Shown here one piece after another: positions 1-5,951 of a DNA stretch of 15,199 bases (position 1 is the stretch's first letter; each line of letters begins with the position of its first letter). This stretch comes from Porphyromonadaceae bacterium UBA4277 (GTDB taxonomy: Bacteria; Bacteroidota; Bacteroidia; Bacteroidales; Muribaculaceae): the NCBI GenBank assembly GCA_002395965.1, contig DGVT01000069.1:1-15199 (forward strand), written 5' to 3'. The notes under the pieces are model-generated. The model worked only from the letters and a program-made list of their open reading frames with translations, was not told where the DNA came from and did not search any database. The translations under genes and the position numbers were made by a program.

Positions 1-98
1 TCGCCCACTTCGTCGGGTGTTCCGGCACGACGCGCCGGCATACCTTCAATCATCTTCAGATAGCCATCCTTGCGCGGGCCATGAAGCTCGTCGTTGGC
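1..98 (-). pseudogene. C-terminal remnant of a short-chain dehydrogenase (SDR), cut by the window edge
   Basis: Reading leftward from about position 98 on the minus strand, the frame encodes residues beginning ANDELHGPRKDGY and continuing to PARRAGTPDEVG. This matches the substrate-loop and C-terminal region of classical SDR oxidoreductases, where a G-R-x-G-T-P-E/D-E-V segment precedes the final strand. The N-terminal Rossmann part, with the glycine-rich NAD(P) loop and the YxxxK catalytic motif, is absent. Upstream the frame meets a TAG at 126-128 and contains no ATG, GTG or TTG, and the flavodoxin gene occupies that DNA in another frame. The fragment is therefore probably an N-terminally deleted gene joined just after the flavodoxin stop codon. 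The rest of its C-terminus lies outside the window. The family call is inferred from a short stretch of about 32 residues. An assembly join would look the same. Confidence 0.5.
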
Positions 99-100
99 AA

Positions 101-619
101 TTATTCTACCAACCGTGCAATCTCTCTAACCTCACGGTCGGCACCGGCGGCCTCGGCACCATGTATCGGTGTTCCGTCTTCAACGATGGCGCCAGGACAA
201 AGTTTCTTTATGAAGCGCACGCTGCTTCCCATGCCCGAACCCTCATTGGTGCAGAAAGGGATGATGCGCTTGCCCGTGAAGTCATACGACTCAAGGAATG
301 TGTAGCACACCATCGGCATCGTACCCCACCAGTTGGGGTAACCCAAGATGATGGTGTCGTAGTCGTCGATGCTCTCTGGCGCGTTCTTTACCTCAGGACG
401 TGCCTGATCACGCAACTCCTGCTTAGCCTCCTCGATGCAGGTCATATACGACTTGGAATACTCGTAGGTGGTCTCAATCTGAAACACATCGGCATCGGGT
501 AGCAGAGCCTTGATTTTTTCAACCACGACCTCTGTATTACCCTTTGCAAGGTTCTTGATGCTGCCGTTCACATAGTTTTCACCACGGCGAGAGTAGTAGG
601 CTATTAGTATCTTTCCCAT
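101..619 (-). CDS. Flavodoxin family protein (172 aa)
   Basis: Flavodoxins are small FMN proteins that carry electrons or reduce quinones in the cytoplasm. The N-terminus KILIAYYSRRGENY (residues 3-16) is a beta strand followed by an FMN phosphate loop. GYPNWWGTMPM (93-103) matches the second flavin-contacting loop, with aromatic residues that would stack on the isoalloxazine ring, and TNEGSGMGSS (124-133) matches the third. Length is normal for the long-chain flavodoxin type seen beside SDR and aldo/keto reductase genes in gut Bacteroidales. The start is the ATG at 617-619. It lies 12 bases downstream of the SnoaL-like gene, so the two are probably cotranscribed from the promoter near 1100. 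The stop codon abuts the SDR remnant. The physiological partner cannot be told from sequence, and an NAD(P)H:quinone oxidoreductase role is equally possible. Confidence 0.88.
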   Translation of the reverse strand: MGKILIAYYSRRGENYVNGSIKNLAKGNTEVVVEKIKALLPDADVFQIETTYEYSKSYMTCIEEAKQELRDQARPEVKNAPESIDDYDTIILGYPNWWGTMPMVCYTFLESYDFTGKRIIPFCTNEGSGMGSSVRFIKKLCPGAIVEDGTPIHGAEAAGADREVREIARLVE

Positions 620-631
620 TGCACAATAATG

Positions 632-1063
632 TTATAAGGTTTGATTGGTTGACCACTCGAAGTGCTGCTCACGCTCGGCAATCCACCAGCGGCCATCAAT
701 CTTCACGTACTTGTCGTAGTAACGTACGGCGTGGGTAGTCAGCACGTCCTTACCATCCTGTTCTGTAACCAATGTTGCCAGGGCATAGCAAGTTCCGGTG
801 GCGTGAGTCTCGTCCACGAAGTCCACGTTCTGCTGTCCGTTCATGTGGAACGACACCTTGGCGGCACCGAAAGCCTTGTACTGGCTAATCATGTCTTGCA
901 CATCGCGGGCTTGCAACCCTAACTTGTCGCCGAAATACACGTCGAGCTTGATATCGGGACGGAAAATCTCCACATAGCAGTCCTGGTTGTTCTTGTCGCT
1001 CTCGGTTGCGTAGAAATCTACTAATGCCTTCAACTCTGCGCGGTCTTGCATTCTGAAATCCAT
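632..1063 (-). CDS. SnoaL-like / NTF2-fold protein (143 aa)
   Basis: This small soluble protein has the pattern of the SnoaL-like NTF2-fold superfamily: an N-terminal helix (DRAELKALVDFYATESDKNN), a strand-rich middle, and a closing segment with YYDKYVKIDGRWWIAEREQ, where the D-G-R/K-W-x-I strand is the usual family signature. Members act as hydrolases, isomerases or ligand-binding proteins with a cone-shaped pocket, and the substrate cannot be inferred here. The ATG at 1061-1063 lies about 30 bases downstream of the predicted transcription start. A second in-frame ATG at 1049-1051 would shorten the protein by four residues. It is the first gene of a probable two-gene operon with the flavodoxin, in keeping with a role in detoxifying or processing small molecules. 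The domain call is good, the function unknown. Confidence 0.8.
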   Translation of the reverse strand: MDFRMQDRAELKALVDFYATESDKNNQDCYVEIFRPDIKLDVYFGDKLGLQARDVQDMISQYKAFGAAKVSFHMNGQQNVDFVDETHATGTCYALATLVTEQDGKDVLTTHAVRYYDKYVKIDGRWWIAEREQHFEWSTNQTL

Positions 1064-1099
1064 TGTTGTCTCGATTTTAGGTTTGTTAGTTTACGGGTG

Positions 1100-1107
1100 C
1101 AAAGTTA
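1100..1107 (-). promoter_or_regulatory. Bacteroidetes -7 promoter element before the SnoaL-like/flavodoxin operon
   Basis: On the minus strand this reads TAACTTTG, a perfect match to the TAnnTTTG element used by the primary sigma factor of Bacteroidetes. It lies 37 bases upstream of the SnoaL-like ATG, giving a leader of roughly 30 bases. No clear TTTG is present at the -33 position. The same octamer occurs before the GH16 gene. The rest of the spacer 1064-1197 shows no obvious terminator for the AraC gene. Confidence 0.6.
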
Positions 1108-1197
1108 GAGCCAATTTACGGCCACGCCATTACACATTCTTCGGCGCTTTTTACCAAATTCTCACATTCATGTCCGGTCGTGCCCGGCATGCCTATA

Positions 1198-2007
1198 CTA
1201 TTCCCTAAAGTCGGACGGTTTTGCCCCCAGGTTGGTCAGCACATATCGGCTGAAATGTGAGAGCGACGAGAAACCGAACATATCGCTAATGTCGGTAAAC
1301 GACAGCCTTCGGTCTCTCAGCAAGCGGCTGATGTCAAGCGAAGCATAGCGCGTAATCCAGAATGCGGCCGGCATACCGCTGACTTTCTTCGACACTTCTG
1401 AAAGATACTTTGGCGTAACACAAAGATTATCGGCATAATAGCTAATGTCCCTATTCCTACGAAAGTCACCACGCTCAAGCATTTCAATGAACTGCTCCAT
1501 CAACTGATGCTGCTGCGAACTGATTTTGTCGGTACCGTAGAGCTGCGCATGAAAGTCGAAAAAGTCGATAATCATGCACTCCACAGCATTCCTCAGTGCA
1601 TCGTGACGGAAACAATGCCCGGTTTGCATCAAGCGGTGCTTAACTGCTTCAAAATTATGGCGGCACACTTCTTGCTGTTCAGCAGTGAGCTTCATTATGG
1701 GATTTTGAAACAGCGACAAGTGCCCTCGCATGCCATAGTTGCTCTGTGGAGTACTGATTTCAATGAACTTCTGCGTAACGTAGATAACATCCACTTTGAA
1801 GTCATCGCTCTCACACAAGTTCTTCACTAAATCACCCCTGCGCGGGACAATCATGCAATCGCCTGCCTCAAACCGATAGTCCTGGCCATTTCGCTCAAAT
1901 GTGCAATAGCCACCTGAGCAATAGGCATGGCACAGGTAGTGGGCAAACTCGGCATCACCAATTCGCTTCAACGTGTTATCGACAATAATATGCTGTATTG
2001 CCTTCAT
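1198..2007 (-). CDS. AraC-family transcriptional regulator (269 aa)
   Basis: The C-terminal hundred residues (about 168-269) form an AraC/XylS DNA-binding domain with two helix-turn-helix units. The first is around ISYYADNLCVTPKYLSEVSKKVSG (188-211). The second is around FTDISDMFGFSSLSHFSRYV (237-256), with the typical G-F-S/x-x-x-S-x-F-S-R-Y-x-K-x-x-x-G-x-x-P-x-x-F/Y-R pattern. The N-terminal half is a cupin-like sensing domain, including SGGYCTFERNGQDYRFEAGDCMIVPRR. It contains many cysteines (C26, C30, C35, C51, C65, C117, C132, C144), which might allow redox sensing, although this is inference. The ATG at 2005-2007 is only three bases from the preceding YjbR-like stop codon, so the two are coupled. 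As the only regulator among the flavin-linked genes it probably controls neighbours, but no operator was identified. Confidence 0.88.
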   Translation of the reverse strand: MKAIQHIIVDNTLKRIGDAEFAHYLCHAYCSGGYCTFERNGQDYRFEAGDCMIVPRRGDLVKNLCESDDFKVDVIYVTQKFIEISTPQSNYGMRGHLSLFQNPIMKLTAEQQEVCRHNFEAVKHRLMQTGHCFRHDALRNAVECMIIDFFDFHAQLYGTDKISSQQHQLMEQFIEMLERGDFRRNRDISYYADNLCVTPKYLSEVSKKVSGMPAAFWITRYASLDISRLLRDRRLSFTDISDMFGFSSLSHFSRYVLTNLGAKPSDFRE

Positions 2008-2010
2008 ATT

Positions 2011-2361
2011 CTAATGCTGTTTCACCTTATATTTAGCCTTTACTATCTCATAGGAATTGCGCGTGAGCTCCTTCAGCAGGTCGTCGGGAGCTGCCATTGC
2101 ATCCACGCCGATCCAGTGCTTTGACGACAGGTTAAATGGCTTGCCTACGCAATCGTGAAGGGCACGCAGCTCCCCGATGCGGTCGGGCTGACACTTGAGC
2201 GTAACAATGCCGAAATTGTCGCAATCAAAGAACGAAAACATGTGCCCATGCACATAGAACACCAGCACTCCGCTTGCATAATGAAATGCTGTGAAGGGCA
2301 GTTTCTCCTCCACGTCGGCACCTAACGAAAGACAATATTCGCGGTACTGTTCGATATTCAT
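2011..2361 (-). CDS. MmcQ/YjbR-family protein (116 aa)
   Basis: This small protein matches the MmcQ/YjbR family, which has a CyaY-like fold and often sits beside regulators; its biochemical role is not established. Recognisable segments are the N-terminal NIEQYREYCLSLGADVEEKLPF, the middle strand FSFFDCDNFGIVTLKCQPDR, and the C-terminal KHWIGVDA followed by DDLLKELTRNSYEIVKAKYK, corresponding to the usual P-x-K-H-W-x-x-V ... L-L-x-x-S-Y-x-L-V pattern. I use the ATG at 2359-2361. A TTG two codons upstream extends the frame but adds nothing conserved. It precedes the AraC gene by three bases, suggesting a shared transcript. The hairpin-rich spacer upstream may carry their promoter, but none is clear. 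Confidence 0.82.
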   Translation of the reverse strand: MNIEQYREYCLSLGADVEEKLPFTAFHYASGVLVFYVHGHMFSFFDCDNFGIVTLKCQPDRIGELRALHDCVGKPFNLSSKHWIGVDAMAAPDDLLKELTRNSYEIVKAKYKVKQH

Positions 2362-2409
2362 TCCCAATTAAACATATGTGAGTTCGACAAAATTTCCATC
2401 AATAAATCA

Positions 2410-2523
2410 GCGCGTTACCGCGCCCGCAGATCCCCCTCAGAGTTAGAGGGGGCCAGGGAGAGTGTGTCAGATTAGTTAAGCAACTAATCAACAACGACTT
2501 AACATAGTCGAGAGCACGTTAAG
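2410..2523. repeat. Cluster of four or more inverted repeats in the spacer between the flavin reductase and YjbR-like genes
   Basis: Four short palindromes follow one another. GCGCG/CGCGC lies at 2410-2414 and 2419-2423 with a 4-base loop. CCCCCTC/GAGGGGG lies at 2432-2438 and 2446-2452 with a 7-base loop. GATTAGTT/AACTAATC lies at 2470-2477 and 2482-2489 with a 4-base loop. CGACT/AGTCG lies at 2495-2499 and 2506-2510. CTTAAC at 2498-2503 can alternatively pair with GTTAAG at 2518-2523. All arms are perfect matches. None is followed by a T-rich run in the minus direction, so a simple intrinsic terminator is not supported. The C-rich/G-rich hairpin resembles short palindromes dispersed between Bacteroidales genes, although this comparison is from memory. 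Confidence 0.6.
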
Positions 2524-2547
2524 TGTATGTCTTATTGAGCCCACTTC

Positions 2548-3117
2548 TTACTCCGTCTTTAGCTGCTTGCCGTCGGAGAAAGCGTTGCCCACGGTTTTAC
2601 CAAGCTCGATGTAGGTGTGATGAACAGGGTCGTAGGTGATAATACCCATCTTCTCAACATCGGGATTGCCATCGGCGGCCAGGTATGCCTCATCACAGAG
2701 TATGTTAACTATCTCGGCTATCAGATAGCAACCGGTGGCACTCTTATCAATTTCACGCTTCACGCGGCACTCAAGCGTCATGGGAAAATCCTTGAACACC
2801 GGCGCGTTCACATTGGGAGCCTTCTCGATGGTCCAGCCCGTCTTTGCCATCTTTTCGGGCGTGGTGCGGCCACTGACGATGCCCACATAGTCGGCTGCCA
2901 CCATGGTCCGGGCTGTAGCAAAGGTTACGGTAAACTCCGGATTTTTGTCAAGATTGTCGGTCGTCTGGTGTGAAGAGAGCGAAATAATGATTTCGTGCAT
3001 GTCCCATTGCCCTCCCCATGCTGCATTCATTGCATTTGGCTTACCTTCGCTGTCGTAGGTGCCGATAATGAGCACCGGCTGTGGCAGTAGCCACGCATTT
3101 GATTTGAAACTTTTCAT
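2548..3117 (-). CDS. Flavin reductase-like, FMN-binding split-barrel protein (189 aa)
   Basis: The protein matches the flavin reductase-like family of FMN-binding split barrels, which reduce flavins or bind FMN for electron transfer. Typical segments are the N-terminal strand LLPQPVLIIGTYDSEGKPNAMNAAWGGQ (about 11-38), where x-x-G-x-x-N-x-M/x-A is the family signature, then IIISLSSHQTTDNL (43-56), which fits the flavin phosphate-contacting loop, and VTFATARTMVAADYVG (63-78). The middle strand LECRVKREIDKSATGCYLIAEIVNI (115-139) is the usual dimer core. Length is normal. Start is the ATG at 3115-3117. It lies 50 bases after the DUF1294 fusion gene, so it could share that transcript or have its own weak promoter. 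The presence of two flavodoxin-fold neighbours fits flavin-linked redox chemistry, but the electron partner is unknown. Confidence 0.85.
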   Translation of the reverse strand: MKSFKSNAWLLPQPVLIIGTYDSEGKPNAMNAAWGGQWDMHEIIISLSSHQTTDNLDKNPEFTVTFATARTMVAADYVGIVSGRTTPEKMAKTGWTIEKAPNVNAPVFKDFPMTLECRVKREIDKSATGCYLIAEIVNILCDEAYLAADGNPDVEKMGIITYDPVHHTYIELGKTVGNAFSDGKQLKTE

Positions 3118-3167
3118 TTTCTTGTTTGATTAAGGTTATTTATAAAAATTAGTCAGATAATCATTCT

Positions 3168-3761
3168 TTATTTTATTTCCACTCTGGGCTTTACAGGATC
3201 GGTCAGGCGATACATGCGGTCGTACTCCACCGTGAGCACACCTTTCACCTTTCTGAATAGCTGCATTGTCTCTTCGAGGGTCTTATTCACGGGCTTTTTC
3301 AGTGCCATACCATTAAAGCTGTGATAGTCATAGACCACTTCACAACCATAGTGCTCGATGGCCTCCAACAGCGGAGCCTTCCCTACTTCGGCATCATACA
3401 TCACCAAGAACACACTTGCCGAATGCTCCGGCTCATACCGGTGCTCATGCACGGGCGCAGGTAATTCCACAACCTGCTTGGTGCGGCACGAGGCCAACAG
3501 AGCTATCGCAATCTGGGCAACTATAATCAGCGGAATGCCATACTTGAATTTCTTGTGCATAGTCTTGTGATGCCACACCGCCATACCCAGCCAGGCACCC
3601 AAGCTGCCACCGGCCACAGCCAGCCCTATCAGCGTGGCTTCGGAGATGCGCCATTTGCCGTGCATGGCCTTCCACTTGTCGATGCCATACACGAAAAACG
3701 TTGCCACGTTGACGGCAATGAGATACACAATTAATATTTTGTTTGTTGCCATACTCATCAT
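3168..3761 (-). CDS. DUF1294 membrane protein fused to an inhibitor-I9-like C-terminal domain (197 aa)
   Basis: Residues 8-91 match DUF1294: a first membrane segment, the YGIDKWKAMHGKWRISE motif (25-41), a glycine-rich second segment (GGSLGAWLGMAVWHHKTMHKKFKYGIP, 51-77) and a third membrane segment (78-91). DUF1294 proteins are normally about 90-120 residues and end there. Here a further hundred residues follow. Residues about 116-187 (VFLVMYDAEVG, HYGCEVVYDYHSFNGMALK, FRKVKGVLTVEYDR) resemble the ferredoxin-like fold of subtilisin propeptides and I9 inhibitors, in which a strand, S-x-N-G-x-A/F and a V-x-x-V/I-E-x-D segment recur. The junction LLASC (88-92) is a perfect lipobox. The start at 3759-3761 is supported by the ATGA overlap with the upstream YdeI-like gene. 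Function is unknown. The I9-like call is moderate and based on pattern. Confidence 0.72.
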   Translation of the reverse strand: MMSMATNKILIVYLIAVNVATFFVYGIDKWKAMHGKWRISEATLIGLAVAGGSLGAWLGMAVWHHKTMHKKFKYGIPLIIVAQIAIALLASCRTKQVVELPAPVHEHRYEPEHSASVFLVMYDAEVGKAPLLEAIEHYGCEVVYDYHSFNGMALKKPVNKTLEETMQLFRKVKGVLTVEYDRMYRLTDPVKPRVEIK

Positions 3762-4102
3762 TCTATGCTTTCATTCAGAGCCTTTCGCCCATATTCTGTC
3801 ATCAGCCCACGACGCTCAAGGTCACGGCACCGGTGCCGGTTGAGTTCGGTCCAATGGCTGCCCTTGCGGCGGGGCGACAGCCGCTGAGCCAATCGCCCGT
3901 CGGGAAGTTTCTTCAGCGTGGAGTCAATCCACCCAAAGCAGAGGGCTTCCTCCACGATTTCGATGTAGGGAAGCGTGTCGGGCTTAGCCGTCCTCGACCT
4001 GTTGCAAGCCACCCAGCAACAGCGCTCCGAAAGATGGTTCTGCTCCAACCACTCCCTCAGCAGACGGCGATCGGTGAATGTCAACAAGTTTTCTATTTCC
4101 AT
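3758..4102 (-). CDS. YdeI/OmpD-associated-family protein, short form (114 aa)
   Basis: The sequence matches the N-terminal half of the YdeI (OmpD-associated) family: LTFTDRRLLREWLEQNH near the start, then VEEALCFGWIDSTLKKL (about 49-65) and AQRLSPRRKGSHWTELNRHR (72-91), then RRGLMTEYGRKAL (97-109). Family members are usually about 190 residues, with a C-terminal helical part after the M-T-x-x-G segment. That half is missing here. The stop codon overlaps the next start codon as ATGA, so the short form looks like a settled gene arrangement and not a sequencing frameshift, but an old truncation is possible. The role of the family is poorly known; some members are annotated as bacteriocin-protection or stress proteins. 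Start is the ATG at 4100-4102. Confidence 0.75.
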   Translation of the reverse strand: MEIENLLTFTDRRLLREWLEQNHLSERCCWVACNRSRTAKPDTLPYIEIVEEALCFGWIDSTLKKLPDGRLAQRLSPRRKGSHWTELNRHRCRDLERRGLMTEYGRKALNESIE

Positions 4103-4229
4103 ATTTCAGTAACTCTTGGCCAACGTTATTTCATGCCATCAACGGGAATGAGCAATCTAACTGCCTGCAGTCAACACACCTTGGCTCGAGAGTCTCGAAA
4201 GAAACACTCTCCCGACCTAAGTCAGCCCA

Positions 4230-4766
4230 TTAAACGCCCCGGCCTAAGTCGTAGGCCTCCTGCAACTTGCGATTTCCCTCAATCTCACGGGCACCATTCA
4301 CGCCACCACAAAACAGCGTCGCTGCAAGACGGCTCTTGGGGTAGCAGTCAATCCAGCCCATCAGCCCCATCTCGGCACGTTTCGGAGTCTCGGCTTCTTC
4401 TTCGGCTGCCGTGGCAAGCAGATACACATCACGGAACTGATAGTCCTGGGCATACATGGCATTCATGCGGTCGATGAGAGTTTTCATCTGCCCGCTCATC
4501 TCATAATAGTAGATAGGCGTTGCCCAGACCACCACATCGGCATTCAGCACCTTGGCCATGATTTCGTTCACATCATCATTTATGACGCATCGCCCCAACT
4601 TCTGGCAAGCCAAACACCCCTTGCAGAACTGGATGATCTTGCCAACGAGTGAAATCTTCTCCACTTCGTTTCCGGCAGCCTTGGCACCTTCTACAAACTT
4701 ATCGGCGAGCAAGTCGCTGTTTGAGCCATTACGCAGGCTCGTTGAAATAACTATTATTCTCTTCAT
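4230..4766 (-). CDS. NADPH-dependent FMN reductase-like / iron-sulfur flavoprotein-like oxidoreductase (178 aa)
   Basis: This is a flavodoxin-fold protein of the NADPH-dependent FMN reductase family. STSLRNGSNSDLLADKF (8-24) is the FMN phosphate loop and following helix, and VVWATPIYYYEMSGQMKTLIDRM is the second flavin loop and dimer helix. FCKGCLACQKLGRC holds four cysteines at 48, 51, 54 and 60. That spacing is like the compact cluster motif of archaeal and bacterial iron-sulfur flavoproteins, so a 4Fe-4S centre is possible, although many relatives keep part of the motif without a cluster. Likely substrates are flavins, quinones or azo compounds. I use the ATG at 4764-4766, preceded by AAGAGG, a possible ribosome binding site. 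An in-frame TTG at 4791-4793 would add nine unconserved residues. It probably has its own promoter (4815-4822). Confidence 0.85.
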   Translation of the reverse strand: MKRIIVISTSLRNGSNSDLLADKFVEGAKAAGNEVEKISLVGKIIQFCKGCLACQKLGRCVINDDVNEIMAKVLNADVVVWATPIYYYEMSGQMKTLIDRMNAMYAQDYQFRDVYLLATAAEEEAETPKRAEMGLMGWIDCYPKSRLAATLFCGGVNGAREIEGNRKLQEAYDLGRGV

Positions 4767-4814
4767 ACCTCTTTGATAATTATTACGCTCCAATATTACT
4801 GTGTCCTAACGATG

Positions 4815-4822
4815 CAAATTTA
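4815..4822 (-). promoter_or_regulatory. Bacteroidetes -7 promoter element before the FMN reductase-like gene
   Basis: On the minus strand this reads TAAATTTG, a full match to TAnnTTTG, 48 bases upstream of the chosen ATG. Twenty bases further upstream is TCTG (4843-4846), one mismatch from the TTTG element expected at -33. The position independently supports the ATG at 4766 over the upstream TTG. Confidence 0.55.
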
Positions 4823-4987
4823 GCAATTTTTTCCATTGGTCACAGACTTTATTTTAGGAAAAAACTTCACCGCCCATTTAATTCTCACCCTATTCTCGCC
4901 ATGAAATTTACCTATGCTCACAAAACTATTTAGGCATTCAATCTCGCCTATGATTTTCCCTACTTCCACCCTGTCACTGCCTGCAAA

Positions 4988-5779
4988 TCACAAGTCACGG
5001 CTCAACACATCGCTCACATCGGCCGTGGCAGCCTGCGGTTGCCATCGGCTCATCAACTCGCACACCGGCATGCCCTCGCCATTGGTGAGCGTGTGCAGAT
5101 AGCTGCCGTCGGCCATGGCCGACATGCGGCATGTGAGCACATCGTCAAGATAGGTCTCACGCAGCCAGTGCACAGTGAGCGACGACAACATTTGCGAGGT
5201 CAGCACCCGGTCGGGCATGGTCAGCAAGGCCAAGCTCACATAGCTGCGGTTGCTCACATGGAAATTGAAGTCAAGGTCGAGCCGGGTAGCCCGATGCTCC
5301 ATCTGCATGTCGATTGACTGAGGTTGGGGAAATCTCACCTTCTTGTGGCCTGCTGTCATCAGCTCGGGCACCACCGTGAGCTTGTGGGCAAGAAAATCGG
5401 TGGTTGCCAAGCGCTTTGTGTCGAGGTTGAGGATGTTCCATTGACTGGTGCCCGAGGCTATCAACTGCTCATTATCCTTGCGCACGATGCGGAAGTCGCT
5501 GTAGATGCGGAGCGACGTCAGTTCACTCACCCATATTTCGACTATGAAATTCTCCGACCAATAAGCAACCGTGGGTTGAATGTCGATTTGAACTTCTGTG
5601 ATGATCCACATCAGTCGCTGCTTGATAACATCGAATGCGGCAATATTGTGAATAGTCATCAGGCGGGCAAAACAATCCTGAAAGTACATCAGCATGGCAT
5701 TAGGCGTCAGCCTGTAGGCGGGCGAAATATCAGACGCCGTCGCTGTATAAGTGTGTCGGTATTTTCCGTTTGCTTCCAT
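4988..5779 (-). CDS. Acyl-ACP thioesterase (263 aa)
   Basis: Acyl-ACP thioesterases release free fatty acids from acyl carrier protein in the cytoplasm. The sequence shows the double hot-dog layout of the bacterial FatA/FatB relatives. The first domain has RLTPNAMLMYFQDCFARLM (23-41) and a long central strand region. The second has LDLDFNFHVSNRSYVSLAL (167-185), the catalytic D-x-N-x-H-V loop with D170, N172 and H174. HWLRETYLDD (204-213) supplies the conserved acidic residue E208. The family normally has H-V-N-N; here it is H-V-S-N, a mild departure. Length is normal. Start is the ATG at 5777-5779. The spacer before it holds an open frame ending three bases upstream. The gene probably belongs to the same transcript as the acetyltransferase and carbonic anhydrase, but a separate promoter cannot be excluded. 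Confidence 0.88.
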   Translation of the reverse strand: MEANGKYRHTYTATASDISPAYRLTPNAMLMYFQDCFARLMTIHNIAAFDVIKQRLMWIITEVQIDIQPTVAYWSENFIVEIWVSELTSLRIYSDFRIVRKDNEQLIASGTSQWNILNLDTKRLATTDFLAHKLTVVPELMTAGHKKVRFPQPQSIDMQMEHRATRLDLDFNFHVSNRSYVSLALLTMPDRVLTSQMLSSLTVHWLRETYLDDVLTCRMSAMADGSYLHTLTNGEGMPVCELMSRWQPQAATADVSDVLSRDL

Positions 5780-5782
5780 TGT

Positions 5783-5917
5783 TTACAACTCTATTATATG
5801 TGGTTTTACATCGGTATCGTGTGTCGCAAGCGGCCCCAGGCAATCGTCAGTCAGGCTGCAATCATCGCCGCCAAAGGGCTGGTAGGGCGACACTCGCACC
5901 TCACCCGTCGGCAACAC
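5783..5917 (-). other. Possible short coding frame or gene remnant (44 codons from a GTG)
   Basis: The 172-base spacer between acetyltransferase and thioesterase contains a minus-strand frame that stays open from a TAG inside the end of the acetyltransferase gene to a TAA at 5783-5785, three bases before the thioesterase ATG. From a GTG at 5915-5917 it would read MLPTGEVRVSPYQPFGGDD and continue to VKPHIIEL. The composition looks protein-like, and many codons in the first two thirds end in G or C. There is no ATG and no ribosome binding site, and I do not recognise a family. It could be a small gene with GTG start, a decayed 3' end of a lost gene, or chance. Confidence 0.25.
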
Positions 5918-5951
5918 ACACGCATCTTTATCTTTACTATTTAATTGCGAT

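Noticed and set aside
17..502. Plus-strand open frame of 161 codons across the flavodoxin gene
   Set aside because: It is antisense to a clear flavodoxin and has low-complexity valine and leucine runs but no domain.
2432..2452. C-rich/G-rich hairpin as intrinsic terminator of the flavin reductase gene
   Set aside because: No T-rich run follows in the minus direction, and it sits within a series of hairpins, so simple termination is not supported.
4121..4128. Minus-strand TAACGTTG as a promoter for the YdeI-like gene
   Set aside because: It has one mismatch at a key position of TAnnTTTG and no -33 element, so support is too weak for a call.
4241..4257. GGCCTA/TAGGCC inverted repeat
   Set aside because: It lies inside the last codons of the FMN reductase-like gene, is short, and has no T-run, so it was not called as a terminator.
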